Assembly (NCBI GenBank): GCA_963576565.1
Contig: OY755047.1
Span: 3,490,431 to 3,554,430, forward strand
DNA from: Aspidapion aeneum
Taxonomy: Eukaryota > Arthropoda > Insecta > Coleoptera > Brentidae
DNA: 64,000 nucleotides
Direction: 5' to 3'
The position numbers and the translations under genes are program-made. Every line of letters starts with the position of its first letter. Within the stretch, counting starts at the first letter, position 1. The notes beneath the pieces were generated by a model. It made no database searches, had not been told where the DNA came from, and saw only the letters and a program-made list of their open reading frames with translations. Shown here in pieces: positions 23,501 through 33,974 of this stretch.

Positions 23501-23895
23501 ACCGGGTAAAAATGAAAAACGGGTAAAAATGAAACACGGGTAAAAATGAAAAACGGGTAAAAATGAAAAACGGGTAAAAATGAAACACGGGTAAAAATGA
23601 AAAACGGGTAAAAATAAAAACCGGGTAAAAATGAAAACCGGGTAAAAATGAAAACCGGGTAAAAATGAAAACCGGGTAAAAATGAAAAACGGGTAAAAAT
23701 GAAAAACGGGTAAAAATGAAAAACGGGTAAAAATGAAAAACGGGTAAAAATGAAAAACGGGTAAAAATGAAAAACGGGTAAAAATGAAAACCGGGTACAA
23801 ATGAAAACCGGGTAAAAATGAAAACCGGGTAAAAATGAAAAACGGGTAAAAATGAAAAACGGGTAAAAATGAAAATCGGGTAAAAATGAAAAACG
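20521..23895. repeat. 17-bp minisatellite array, about 198 copies
   Basis: A 3.4 kb array of GGGTAAAAATGAAAAAC with variants AAAACC, AAACAC and AAAACA before GGG, plus rarer GGGTACAAATG, GGGTAAATATG and GGGTACATATG units. Identical rare variants recur at exact multiples of 17 bp: GGGTAAATATG at 20651, 21331 (40 units later) and 21705 (22 units later); GGGTACAAATG at 20770 and 21450 (40 units); GGGTACATATG at 21824 and 22266 (26 units). This indicates higher-order duplication. A short disordered zone with AATGGT units lies at 22885-22935. Because 17 is not divisible by 3 and the unit lacks stops on the minus strand, all three minus frames stay open for hundreds of codons with a 17-residue period. 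These frames are not genes. Confidence 0.98.
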
Positions 23896-23904
23896 CAAAA
23901 AGCG

Positions 23905-24130
23905 ATTGAGTTGCGAGGTGAAACAAGAACAATTGCCTTAGATATATCTAAAGCATTCGATAAAGTCTGGCATGAAAATCTGCTCAACAAGCTCAAAGCA
24001 ACGGGATTGTCGCCGAGACTTTGCACTTGGTTTGAAAGTTACCTTAAGGATAGATCCATTTATGTTGCACTGGATGGCCGGAACTCCAACTTACCAAATA
24101 AATGCTGGTGTGCCACTTCAACGAGATTGT
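23905..24130 (+). pseudogene. Reverse-transcriptase fragment (jockey/CR1-like)
   Basis: Directly after the minisatellite a frame reads ALDISKAFDKVWHENLLNKL, then TWFESYLKDRS, the RT segment around the first catalytic aspartate of jockey/CR1-type elements. A frameshift near 24090 is needed to reach INAGVP, the next conserved block. About 70 codons only. It is not the family of the RTE copies. Confidence 0.82.
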
Positions 24131-24812
24131 CATTTGTGATTTGTCATTAAAGTGTTTGTTAGTGGTCGTCAGTATTTTTTTGAAATTGTTTTTGTTGAAC
24201 AAAAAAACGAGTTTTAAAGAAGTAAACTATTTGCAAAAGGTCGAACAAAAATGAAATTTGGTGGGATGGTAGACATAGGTCTTCTGATAGTACATCTAAG
24301 TTTGCGACATCGGGGGATTGCCACTCGAGAGGGGGGGGGGGGGGGAATCTGCATCGCAGCGCTTGGACAAAAATAGCTTCGTTGCAGTAGATGCTATAAA
24401 AAAAAGTTCAAATAGAATATATAGACAAATAAATAAATTGCGCACAACTTTGGTTTATGCATTTTTTCGCTCCGACCAATAGTTTTTGCCAAAGTTGAGG
24501 GTAGTTTGCAAATTTTAACAAAATCAGAGTTTAATCGCGGATTAACACAAATATGGCTACCAAAAAATTCTGTTTTTTTTTTCTATAAGAGTAAGATTTT
24601 CTAAGTAAACTGATTCTTGAACTTCATTCGTTACACCCTTCCCCCCACCGCCCGATTGAGGTTCCTAGATCCGACCCTGACCAGTGGTTGTAACCACTTG
24701 AAGAAGATTAACTGAAAAAATAAATACACATAAATACAAGTTAGGATCAGATTTAAGGGGGGGGGGGGCGGCGCGAAGTGAGCTTTTGGAAACGGCGATA
24801 AATGTCCAAATC
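24131..24812. other. Unassigned sequence with long G-runs
   Basis: G/C-runs at 24331-24346, 24641-24651 and 24757-24768 recall the subterminal runs of the MITEs, but no inverted ends with a target duplication can be paired. Confidence 0.4.
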
Positions 24813-25002
24813 CCGTGGCGTATATAGAAAAAAGTTTCAGGGTAGGCCCGAGACAGTTTTGGGGGGGGGGGGGGGGGTTGTCAGACATCATGAGGCCGTA
24901 TTTTATGCTATTTTATGTTTGTTTTCATGGAATATGTGGAAAATATCTAAAAAAAGCTTAGTCTCGGGGGGTAGGGCAGGCCTCCCTTTATATACGCCAT
25001 TG
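24813..25002. mobile_element. hAT-type MITE, family B copy 1
   Basis: Ends CCGTGGCGTATATAG and TATATACGCCATTG. Exact 8-bp duplication TCCAAATC at 24805-24812 and 25003-25010. The interior has a long G-run and the phrase ATGTGGAAAATATCT shared with the copies at 44019 and 54877. Confidence 0.92.
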
Positions 25003-26164
25003 TCCAAATCCTTTTGATCTCCTTTATAATTGAAATCCTATGATGTATAAATAAAACCGCAAAATTAATCTTGAAAAATTATCTTTTATACATAAAGAGC
25101 TGCATAAAAAGAAGCATCTTTTTGCTTTATTTTTAAGCGTCGGATGTTGACGACGACCGACGGGTCTAAATATAAAAACAAAGTTTCTTTTTCAAAAAAT
25201 AATTCCTTTGAGGAAGGCCATGGATCGTTAACTAACAATTTTACATGGAAAAAATTAAACGAAACAAGTTTGAAGTTTTTTTGTAAATGGTAATTAGCTA
25301 CGTTAAATTTTTTTTTAAACTTTGTTGTTTTTTTTTTAATTTTTCTAGACCCACAATGACTGGAAAAATTATTTATTATTTTTATTATTTTATTATTTCA
25401 ATTTCTATCTGTTTTATTGGCAGTTGTAAATCCAAATTTTTTCAATAAAAAAAAATACAGTTTTAACTTTTTTATTTATTTATGTTTAGGATAATTATAA
25501 AAAATTATGTGCTTATAAAACGCAAACGTAGTTTCATTCTTGATTAACCAGATTTCTGTTTTTAGTTTTACGATATTTCGGTGTTTTTGAAATCTTTTTT
25601 AATCCCTAGTGATTTATAAGCTCTATTTTGGTTTTGAAACAGATGACGAATTCCTGTGAGCAAAGAGCTTCCATTAAAACGTCGACTCCAAGAACTCAAA
25701 AAAAAAAATTGTAAAATAAAATAAAAATAAAGCCTCAAAAGTTAAAAAGAAAGTTTTTAATGATGTTAATCAAAACCTACCAGAAACAAAATGCCAGGAA
25801 CCATGGATTGAACCTCCAACATATGACTGGATTAAATGTGGAGGGTGTGGGGGTTAAAGGTAGAGGCGTGCACCTGATATGAAAAGAAGGGGACGTTTAT
25901 TTGTGACCTATGCCGCTAGTCGTCATCTTGCGCCAATAGGCTCGTTAACTTACCCCGCTAGTGGGGTAAAATGACAAAAATGCATTTTTTAAGTTTTTTG
26001 CTATGTAGATTTTTAGGATTTTAATTTTTGTGTTTTTTTTTAATTTGTTTGTAAACCAAAAGATTTGTTTAAGAATTAAACGAAGCTTTTTAGTAAAAAC
26101 CAAGTTTGTGTATTTTCTAGGAAGCTTTAATCTTTAACATCGTCATCTTGCCCCGCTCTCCCCT
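25003..26164. other. Unassigned AT-rich sequence
   Basis: No gene. A B-box-like GGTTCAATCC occurs on the minus strand near 25805, but without an A box or tRNA fold. Confidence 0.45.
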
Positions 26165-26640
26165 ACTTTTCCGACAGAACCCTGTTGAATTAGAATTTCG
26201 GAGATTAAAATCTACTTTTCTTTCAGTTTGTTACTGTACCTAGTGTCTAATTTTACCTATTTGTATTTTCTCCGACAAATCCCTGTAAAATTAGAATTTT
26301 GAACCTTAAAATCCTTTTATTTCATTTTCCACTATGTCAATAGTCTATCAAGCTTCGAAAGCTTACCTTAATTTTTTAAGTACCTACTGCCTAATTTTCC
26401 CTATTTGTAGTTTCTTCGACATAGCCCTGTCCAATTAGGATTTTGGAGCTTATAATCTACTTTCCATTCATTTTGTTTTCCATTATACAGTAGTTTATCT
26501 AGTTTCTAAAGCTCACCTTCATTTTTAAAGTAAAATTGGGCAGTAGGTAGACCCTATAACCCTTGGTCACCTTACACAATATTTTATCGCGCTACCAAAG
26601 CTCACCTTAATTTTTCAAATACCTACAGCCTCCTTTCACC
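26165..26640. repeat. Diverged tandem repeat
   Basis: Blocks of the type CGACA..CCCTGT..AATTAG.ATTTT..A..TTAAAATC recur near 26172, 26272 and 26417, each followed by a CTACTTTTC..TTCA block and a CTA.TTTTACCTATTTGTA block. Period roughly 100-145 bp, strongly diverged. Confidence 0.5.
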
Positions 26641-26944
26641 TATTTTCGTATTTTTTTTGGCCACACTTTAATCCGCCAGGGTGAAAAAAGCTTGAGAAAA
26701 ACTAGGAAAAACCTTTTTCGCAATTTCTCTTAAGATTGATTACATGCTGACCTAAATAACATTTTCTTTTAACACAGCATCTGCTTTAATTTGCCCTTAG
26801 AAGTAGTTTGAAATATATATCGAGTAAAGCCGCCACTTTTTTTAATCAATTGCAAAAAAAATCGTTTAAAAAGCTTTAACCGATTCTTATCAATCCTCTA
26901 AAAACTTAGCTTATAAGTATAATCACAGAAAAGCTGGCTTAAGC

Positions 26945-27106
26945 AAGACAAGGGTCTACGGAAGGGGAAATTTCCCCCCTCCGAAATCTGAAACTTTACT
27001 TAGTTGTGACAGACAAAACACAACCCCCTGGTCACTATGCAAAATGGTTTTGTGCAGTATTTATTATGGCATTTCCCTCCCAAATAAAGCTGCTAGATCC
27101 ACCCCT
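26945..27106. mobile_element. MITE, family E copy 1
   Basis: Left AAGACAAGGGTCTACGG, right GCTAGATCCACCCCT. Flanking octamers GCTTAAGC (26937-26944) and GCTTACGC (27107-27114) match at 7 of 8 positions. The interior GGAAATTTCCCCCCT and AAACTTTACTTAG recur near 6160-6200 and in the copy at 35279. Confidence 0.7.
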
Positions 27107-27522
27107 GCTTACGCTAAGATTTTTTGTGGAATAATAAATCAGTTTGTTAAAAACTGTTACCCTATACAGAAATTAAAAGAATAACAAAATTTCTTGGTCA
27201 TAAAAACTGCGAAAAAAATCCTTGTCGCTTTTTTGAGCTTCTGAATCCCCTTTATTATAGAACATGAGCCGCCACTGTAACCGTGACTCAACCGTGAGCG
27301 CTGATTGGCTCATCGTGACAACCAGTGTTACTGATATTCCATTACTTGCACTCGTACCGACACCCATATAGATTTAATATTATAGAAATCGGATTATCTT
27401 CTCATAATTTAATAATAATATAATATAAAACAATAACTACAAAAAAAAAGGATGCATTTTTTGCAAATGCTAGCAGTGGAGTTTCTTTATCAAATTGACA
27501 TGTATTTTTTTTTTAATTTTAG
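27107..27522. other. End of intron A
   Basis: Contains a lone hAT right end ACATGAGCCGCCACTG ending at 27277, like those of the elements at 27777 and 42833, with no partner left end. The last 20 bases form the T-rich acceptor tract of exon B. Confidence 0.5.
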
Positions 27523-27596
27523 CTAATTCCGGCCAATATGCACACTATGTGTTCAACACCCTAGATCAGGATCACAGCGGTCTAATAAGTTTTGAG
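27523..27596 (+). CDS. KCNIP: KChIP-like calcium sensor, exon B (EF2)
   Basis: 74-nt exon between TTTTAG (acceptor AG 27521-27522) and GTAAGT (27597). Two bases complete the split codon from exon A as alanine. Then 24 codons read NSGQYAHYVFNTLD, QDHSGLISFE. This supplies the entering helix and most of the EF2 loop DQDHSGLISFED, whose last residue is encoded by exon C. Aspartates at loop positions 1 and 3, serine at 5, glycine at 6 and isoleucine at 8 fit calcium or magnesium binding; KChIP EF2 normally has aspartate at position 12, as here. The exon ends in phase 0. It lies ~25 kb from exon A and 24 kb from exon C, and a TA-flanked transposon begins 19 bp after its end. Confidence 0.92.
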
Positions 27597-27615
27597 GTAA
27601 GTTTTACTTTAAATA

Positions 27616-28947
27616 CAGGGTGTCCCAACTAAAAGGTAACACAGGTGTTTTTGGGTATTTTTCGTGCGAATTTGGAAAAACGGTCGGACACGTCGAGTTT
27701 GTTTGCAAGGGCGACACTTTTGGGCTATATCGAAATTTTTTTATCACGCATCATCTTCAAGGGGTATACCTTATCCCAGTGGCGGCTCGTGACAGTAAAG
27801 CTTGTGAATTCTGCCGATAGGGTATAAAAAATGCTAGTTTTCTTCACAAGTAAAGAGAGAGAATTTTTTTACAATAATTAAATTATCCACCACATTCATT
27901 GTGACACAATTATACAAAAACAAACAACATACACGACCACAACCTCCCGCTCATGCGTTTGGCGTCTTCTAAATAAATAAATACGCCCGCAAACACGCAA
28001 CGCTGAGCCCACCCGCCCGGAATTGTACTGGAAGTGCAAGTTTTGCAGCTCTATTTTTGCCTAGATTTCGCTATCTAAACCCATGAGCAAGTGCGGTGCG
28101 GCGCGAAGGAAGGGGTTCCTAGCCGAGCATAGATCTCGTTAGCCGCCCAGCTACGTTGTGTTGCAATTTAGCAGCGCAACAATGCCAATAACTTCATTTG
28201 ACCGACTGTGAAATGCGGCCTTCGGCGACGACGCGCGGCGTCATACTCAACACACGTACGCGATTTGAAGGCCTACTATACCAACACCGGACTGAAAATA
28301 TACTGCTATTGCAATAATTTTAGAAATAAAATAATTGTATTAGAAAAATAGCAGCGGCTGAAAAATAGTCAAATAATGTGAAAATTTTTTGGGTTCTACA
28401 GCTCTGCAGCCCTTATGCACTAGCCGCCCCTGCCTTATCCCTATATTTTGAATAGGGAAAGTGGGCCTAGTGATACCCTGTTTTGAAGCTCTCTTGAATA
28501 TATTTACAACCGTGTAAAAATTTCGAAAATCCATCGATTAGTTTTTGAGATATTTGCTTTCAAATTTTCAAGGTTAACATAGAATGATAAAATAAAAATT
28601 AAATCCGAAAAATATAAAATTGTGATCAAATTTTTATTTTATCAGTCCATGTTAAATTTGGAAGTTTGAAGGCAATTATCTCAAAAAGTAATGTATAGAT
28701 TTTTGAAAATTTTACACGGTTGTAAAGACATTATAAGGCCTTCAAAACAAGGTATCACTAGACCCACTTTCCTGATTCAAAATATTGGGGTAAAATATAC
28801 CCCCCGAAGGGGTTCGTGCTACAAAAATTTCAAGAAAGCCAAAAAGTGTCCTCTTCGCAAACAAAATCGACGTGTCCGAGCGTTTCTCCAAATTCGCACG
28901 AAAAATACCCAAAAACACCTCTGTTGCCTTTTAGTTGGGACACCCTG
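27616..28947. mobile_element. TA-flanked long-TIR element (Tc1/mariner-type duplication)
   Basis: The ends CAGGGTGTCCCAACTAAAAG and CTTTTAGTTGGGACACCCTG are exact complements, with inverted arms of roughly 200 bp on each side. Both ends are flanked by TA (27614-27615, 28948-28949). No transposase is present. A complete hAT element is nested in the left arm (27777-28432), so the element itself is about 670 bp. Confidence 0.88.
27777..28432. mobile_element. hAT non-autonomous element nested in the TA-flanked element
   Basis: 656 bp with ends CAGTGGCGGCTCGTG and ACTAGCCGCCCCTG and an exact 8-bp duplication CCTTATCC (27769-27776, 28433-28440). The interior includes a GC-rich part (27950-28260) foreign to its surroundings. 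Its ends match the element at 42833-44228, so the two probably used the same transposase. No transposase reading frame. Confidence 0.92.
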
Positions 28948-28949
28948 TA

Positions 28950-29540
28950 TATACGTTTCTCTTCTAAATTGTCTTTTTGGTCCTCTTTCCTTTGTTTTTA
29001 TATAGCAGCTTAATTTTCTATTTAAGGTATAAAGGATCTTCAAAAGAATTCAATAATTTTTGTTAAACTAAACTTTAATTGTGACCTCGCTAAATTTAAA
29101 AAAGTTCAAAAAAGAAAAACAATTTGTGTTTTTTTTGCATACACACGATATTATATTATCTCGAACTTCTAACGGCGCCCAAAAGTCTGTTAGGAAAATA
29201 AAGTTAAGAGAAATTCGTCCTATTTTTGTATACAAAGGGATTTTTAGGAGAATATCCTTTGCTTCGAACAACTTTATAATATACAGCATGTCGTATTTTT
29301 GATGGTATTGAATAAAAAACTCAGTTATTTTTAAAGATAAAGACCAGACCTTGTCGTTTTGGAGCAACGACAAAAAAGTTAAAAATTCGGAATTTGAAAA
29401 ATTTACCATATCTTTGTTTTTTAGTGCAGATATTTATCCTAATTATTAAAAAATATTTTTTATTTAATTACTTGCTTATTCTATAATTGTTTCTCTTCGC
29501 CTTGACGCATAACTTGACTAAAGTTCAGCTCCGACACTGG
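28950..29540. other. Unassigned intronic sequence
   Basis: AT-rich, no recognised element. A 113-codon minus-strand frame here is compositionally unremarkable and shows no domain. Confidence 0.45.
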
Positions 29541-29548
29541 CTCTCACC

Positions 29549-29820
29549 CAGGGGTGCCAGATTGCTTGGAGAGAAATTTATAAGATTCGTCGACAAAAAT
29601 CGTGAGAAATCGTCAGTTATCGGCAAAGCCCTAATTTTATGGATGGAACATTAGATGTTTGCTTTTTTTTTCATCGTAAATAAATAATAAGGTATTTATT
29701 TTTCTTCAAAAGTATAAATTTTTACAAATAAAATACAAATTTTCTTCCGGTGATTCCCCATCGTGAAAGCTGTAAATTACCAAAAACATGACATGACAGT
29801 GCCGTCGGAACGCTTTATAT

Positions 29821-29877
<57 letters not shown>

Positions 29878-30656
29878 CGGTTCACAACGTTCTACGTCTT
29901 CCGATAACCAATCTCCACTCGTTTCTGTTTGCCCATAATTCATCATCTAGGCCTCTTATTCTTATTTTACTGTCTATTCTTTCTCTCCAATTTCGCCTTG
30001 GCCGTCCTCATTTTCTTCGGCCATTTGGTTTCCATTGTAGTATTTGTTTAGGTAGTCTTTCATCATTCATTCTTTGTACATTTCCGTACACACCAGTTAT
30101 TTTGTTCTTATATCATCCACTAAAGTACGTTCACCCACTGTCATAATTTCTCTTATTCTTTGAATTGCAACTCTTTCTCTTTTTGATTTCCCTGCTGCTC
30201 TTCTCCAATAGTCCATCTCCGTAGCGGAAAGCATTTTTTCTGTTCTATCCTTGATTGGCCATACTTCTGAGCCATATGTAATAATACTTTTTACAATGGT
30301 GTTATTTATAAGCTTTTTATAATGTTTTGATATACTTTGGTCCCAAATTATTCCATTTAATAAAGTTATTGCTTTTCTTCGTTGTACGTTTCGATCTTTT
30401 ATAGCTTTGTCTAGTGGCTAGTTGTCTAGTGTTCCGTCAGCTTTATATTTTCTAATCGTCTAAAATCAACTCGACTTATTGCAATGTACCAAATAATATA
30501 GATTTATTAGGAATTCTGTATACGCTTAATTAAACAAACTCTAAAATTTCAACAAAACTTGAAAATTTGTAAGATCCTGTGCATGTTTCGTGAGATCGTA
30601 AGATTCAACATGGGATCGTGAGATCTCACGATTTATCCTGAGATCTGGCACCCCTG
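29549..30656. mobile_element. hAT-type element with CAGGGGTGCCAGAT ends
   Basis: Ends CAGGGGTGCCAGATTG and AGATCTGGCACCCCTG; flanking octamers CTCTCACC (29541-29548) and CTCTTACC (30657-30664) match at 7 of 8 positions. Non-coding except for a nested reverse-oriented RTE fragment (29823-30470). Repeated ATCGTGAGA/CGTGAGATC phrases occur near both ends. Confidence 0.85.
29823..30470 (-). pseudogene. RTE-like retrotransposon 3' fragment with TA-repeat tail
   Basis: Read on the minus strand it gives QRRKAITLLNGIIWDQSISK, then a STIVKSIITYGSEVWPIK-like tail, DYWRRAAGKSKRERVAIQRI and GDWLSEDVERCE-like C-terminus, with several stops and frameshifts. The element's 3' end is a (TA)n run at 29823-29873, as in retrotransposons whose 3' end is a microsatellite. 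Diverged from the four-copy RTE family. Confidence 0.78.
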
Positions 30657-30664
30657 CTCTTACC

Positions 30665-31401
30665 GCCTGCCGACACGATTAAGTACGAATCGATTATTCG
30701 GTAGCCGCTCGGCTTTCTCGGGTCACAAGCCATTTCGCGGTCCGCGTTACGATGGAAACGGGATGGGAGCGGAGGGGGTCATACCGCTGTTTTAATGCAA
30801 AGAAACACGCAATTATTTTGCGGCCAGTTTACAGAATATTGCGGTTCGGTCCGCTTGTCAATATGTTATGGGTTAGTCTGATTAATGTAACATGATAATA
30901 CGGTAGTTTTGTACTTTATTCATATTGTTTGGATAATTTACAGTGAATTTTTATTATCGATCATGATAATAAATTGTGTCAGTAATAATATTAAAAGCAA
31001 TTTTTCCAGTCTTTCTTTGGAGATAACATCAAAATTAAAGAACTGGGTAGGCCCTTACCGGATCTAAACCTAACTCAAGTTAGAAAAAGAAGGATACAAA
31101 ATAAAAGTTTCACATCATACAACAAAAATAACTGGATTTGCGGGTGTGATTTAACCAACCTGTTGTACTGTTTCCTGTGTGTGTTATTTTATAATGCACC
31201 ATCCAGAATTGACCCTAATTGGGCACGAACGGGTGTGAAAGATTTGCACATCTTCCTGAGAAAATAAGAAAACATAAATCTTCCAGAGAACATATTAATT
31301 CTGGCACTGGATTGGCATTGTTAGGTAAAACGAATATTACAAACTCAGTTAACTGCTGCTTCAAAAATCCATTAGCCCCCCCCCCTCACGGGCCGCCCCT
31401 G
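30665..31401 (+). pseudogene. hAT transposase fragment with TTF-type zinc finger
   Basis: From about 31060 to 31380, with one frameshift near 31215 and one stop, the + strand reads NNWICGCDLTNLLYCFLCVL, then W.RTGVKDLH and REHINSGTGLALLGKTNI. WICGC...T..L.CF.C is the TTF-type zinc finger that opens one group of hAT transposases. The segment ends with CGGGCCGCCCCTG (31401), the hAT right end. The left terminus is not found, and the catalytic domain is absent. The duplication partner of ATGTAAGG (31402-31409) is not seen. Confidence 0.75.
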
Positions 31402-31795
31402 ATGTAAGGCAACCCTTATCCTTTTGTTTCATCTTTATCTTTATGAGCATTTTTGCATGCATTTGTACGAGGCTTCAAAACATGCATTTAAGTTTCATCT
31501 AAAATTCAAAACACAGTTTTCCACTAGCTGTTTCCGTATTCCAAGGTAGTTTTTCCATTCTGGTTGGATAAACAAAATGCTTCCCACGTTCCCACAGTTT
31601 TTTCTTCTATTTCCATTTCGAAACATTTCATTTTTCATCCGTTTTTTTTTTGTTATTTCACTTATAGTCCACACTCCACCGGTCTATTTTTACCATCCTA
31701 GCCCGCGCAGCAATGGCTAGAAAAGATATTGTTTTCGATAATTTTTTTAAACCCCGAAAATGTATTACGAGGATTGTCTTTTAAATTTTGCATAT
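31402..31795. other. Unassigned sequence
   Basis: Includes the dispersed motif CTAGCCCGCGCAGCAATGG at 31698-31716 (see findings). Nothing else supported. Confidence 0.45.
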
Positions 31796-32690
31796 ACAGG
31801 GTGTTTCAAAATTCAATGACATAAACTTAGTGCAGTGGCGTGTCGTATAGGGGGCCAGGGGGGATGAACGCCCCCCCCCTTTGCGCTTGGCGCCCCTGGC
31901 GTTCTTTGAGAAAAAAATAGAATTAATAGTGTCATTATTTTAACAAAAGGTTTGTAATTTATTTGACTCCCATACCTAAATTTGCGCCCCTTAAGGTCTT
32001 CGCCCCCCCCCCCCGCCCTTTTATCCACGACACGCTACTGACTTAGTGTTAAATTACTTACTAAGTAATTTCAGGACAAAACTTTGATATAAACGTAGGT
32101 CAACAAACGCCTTGTTTCCGAGATACAAAGTTTAATTTTTGTTTAGTTTTTTTAGAGATTGGGCACAAATTTGGCATATATATTTAGTTATAGGCACTAC
32201 GCTATTAGACCTGCGAAATAATAGTACAAACCTACAGAGCGATACTTTTTCAGGGATCATGTCGCCTTTCCCTCCGGATTTTTTTTTGTTGTAAGCCACT
32301 GGTAGAACGAAAAATTAAATCCTTGTTTTATTTGCAAACTTTTCTGTTTCTTGCAGTTTATTTGCAACTTTAACCACTTTAATCGTGATACAGACAATTG
32401 CTGTTATACCAAAGGCTGCTATCATAAAATAAAAAAATGCTCCAGCGTGTTATGGCGAGTATATCAAAATAAATTAATTAATTAAAACTTCTTTGGCATG
32501 CTTAACAATGTGCCTATAAGTAAATATACATGCCAAATTTGAGTTAAATATCTCAAAAACTGTAGGAGCTATAAAAAACAAAATTTGAACATTCTGTATC
32601 TCGAAAACTAAGCGTTTGAGGACCTATGTTTATATGAACTTTTTATCTTGAAATCACAGAAGGAATTTAACATAAAAATTTAATTTAATT
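31796..32690. mobile_element. Probable TA-type element, left end only, with nested MITE
   Basis: Starts TACAGGGTGTTTCAAAATTC at 31796. It is interrupted by a MITE at 31833-32040, and the sequence continues with an ATCTCGAAAACT-type interior. No GACACCCTG right end can be paired before the mariner remnant begins. Confidence 0.45.
31833..32040. mobile_element. hAT-type MITE, family C copy 1
   Basis: Ends CAGTGGCGTGTCGTATAG and CCACGACACGCTACTG with exact 8-bp duplication ACTTAGTG (31825-31832 and 32041-32048). The subterminal C-runs contain GGCGCCCC..GG(C/A)GTTC and TTAAGGTCTTCGCCCC, shared with the copy at 55276 in reverse. Confidence 0.93.
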
Positions 32691-33720
32691 TAATTTAATA
32701 AAAATGATGCTTGACATTTTGTTGGGTTAAAAATTCAAGGTTTTTTTGGTTTGTTCGACTTGCATTGTCTTGGTGGAGGACAGCGGCGTAGCGTGCCCGA
32801 AAGGGGGCGACAGCTAAAAAGGGCGCCTCTGAAAACTGATGAAGAATCTTGTGGCAAAAAAAAACAAAAAGGTCAAAAAGGCGCCTCTCACAAATCTTGC
32901 GTCCAAAAACAAAAAAAAAAAAAAAAAAAAAAAAAAAGGTCTTCATGTCGTTAGTTTCCTTTGGCCCCCACTCAATTGGCCATTACCGGCCCGACTTAAT
33001 AAAGCTGAGGGCGCTTCGGCCACCTATGGGGCGCCACTACCCTCGGGGCGGGGGGGGGGCGACGAACCCCCCGCCCCCCCCGCGCCCCCCCCCCCACGCT
33101 ACGCCGCTGGTGGAGGATGATTAGTTGTTCGGAGTTCGTATTTCGAAGCTCAGCGAATCTATATGGCAGCAAACAAATGGTGATGTACCAATCGGCAGTA
33201 ACAGTGCTTTGATCTTTTAGAGGAATTGTTGCTACATGATCTGCTTTTGAGGCAAATGCTGTGACCATCTTTTTGGATACACTTTGAGAACGGATGACTT
33301 TTATTAGCTTTTCTTCATCTTGGAACATTCAAACAAACAACCGACTTTTTCTGGGTTCATATGAGTAAATCCGCGGTTCATCACCACTGACTGACACGTT
33401 TTTCGAGTTTCCTGCCTGCAGTGATTTAGAGTTTTCTGGCACCAATTGACCCTAGCTTCTTTGATTTCTTTGGTTGACAGATGCGATATCAAGCGTGAAA
33501 CTAATTTTCTTTCCCTTAATTCTTCATGCAAAATTTCTTTGATTTTGCCAATTCAAACAACGCTGAAATGACCAACATTGGATCTATCTCTTTTGCTCGT
33601 ATTTGCTGTTGATAAAATCTATCTCTGTTCAAAGAAGCCAACACAAAAGTGGCACATACTTATTGGACAGCGTGTTCTACGCAGTGTCGGCGAAACAGAG
33701 TTATTTTTAAAAAAATCATC
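32690..33720 (-). pseudogene. mariner transposase pseudogene split by a MITE
   Basis: On the minus strand, N to C: KIKEILHEELRERKLVSRLI, WCQKTLNHC, the first catalytic region VSVSGDEPRIYSYEP (about 33345-33395), then SVSKKMVTAFASKADHVATI and TVTADWYITICL. After the inserted MITE comes the second catalytic region LHQDNASRTNQKNLEFLTQQ (about 32715-32777). This is the order of mariner transposases (D,D34D type: SGDE, later HxDNA). At least two frameshifts and several stops. The C-terminal part (YSPDLAP region) and both terminal repeats are lost or unrecognised. Confidence 0.87.
32781..33109. mobile_element. hAT-type MITE, family A copy 2, inside the mariner pseudogene
   Basis: Ends CAGCGGCGTAGCGTG and CACGCTACGCCGCTG, identical to copy 1 at 3394. 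Exact 8-bp duplication GTGGAGGA (32773-32780 and 33110-33117). Removing it rejoins the mariner reading near the second catalytic aspartate. Long A-run inside (32908-32937). Confidence 0.95.
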
Positions 33721-33974
33721 CCACTCAAAAGTATTTTATCGATTCTTCTAGGGAGGAAAAATGTCTTATTTTTCCCTCACTTGACCCTGTTCCCAAAGCC
33801 CTCTACGTAGTTTTGGCGACCTGGGCGAAACACGATATAGTGCTCCAGGTTGGTGCCCTGAAATTTGGCAGGCCAGTTAGTCAACAGCAGCGGCTCGTCA
33901 GGGGAAGTGTAGGTAAAGAGGTTCTCTACCAAAAAGATATTTAAAAATTAGAAGGTTGTACAATTTTAAAAATA
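33721..33974. other. Short unassigned stretch before the satellite
   Basis: No feature supported. Confidence 0.4.

Noticed and set aside
20521..23895. Regularly spaced short repeats as a CRISPR array
   Set aside because: There are no spacers; units are directly adjacent, and the context is eukaryotic.
20448..24026. Very long minus-strand open frames (up to 735 codons) with FHFYPFFIFTRFSFLPV repeats
   Set aside because: They are a product of a stop-free 17-bp tandem unit read in three frames, with no non-repetitive domain and no codon signal.
25785..25860. tRNA or SINE suggested by GGTTCAATCC on the minus strand
   Set aside because: No A box, no cloverleaf and no homologous copies in the window.
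29068..29409. 113-codon minus-strand frame
   Set aside because: No domain, hydrophobic AT-rich composition and no support from neighbours.
29763..30146. 127-codon plus-strand frame with IYIYIY
   Set aside because: It is a TA microsatellite joined to the antisense of an RTE fragment.
32839..33124. Lysine-rich frames around 32900
   Set aside because: They are created by the A-run and C-runs of the family A MITE.
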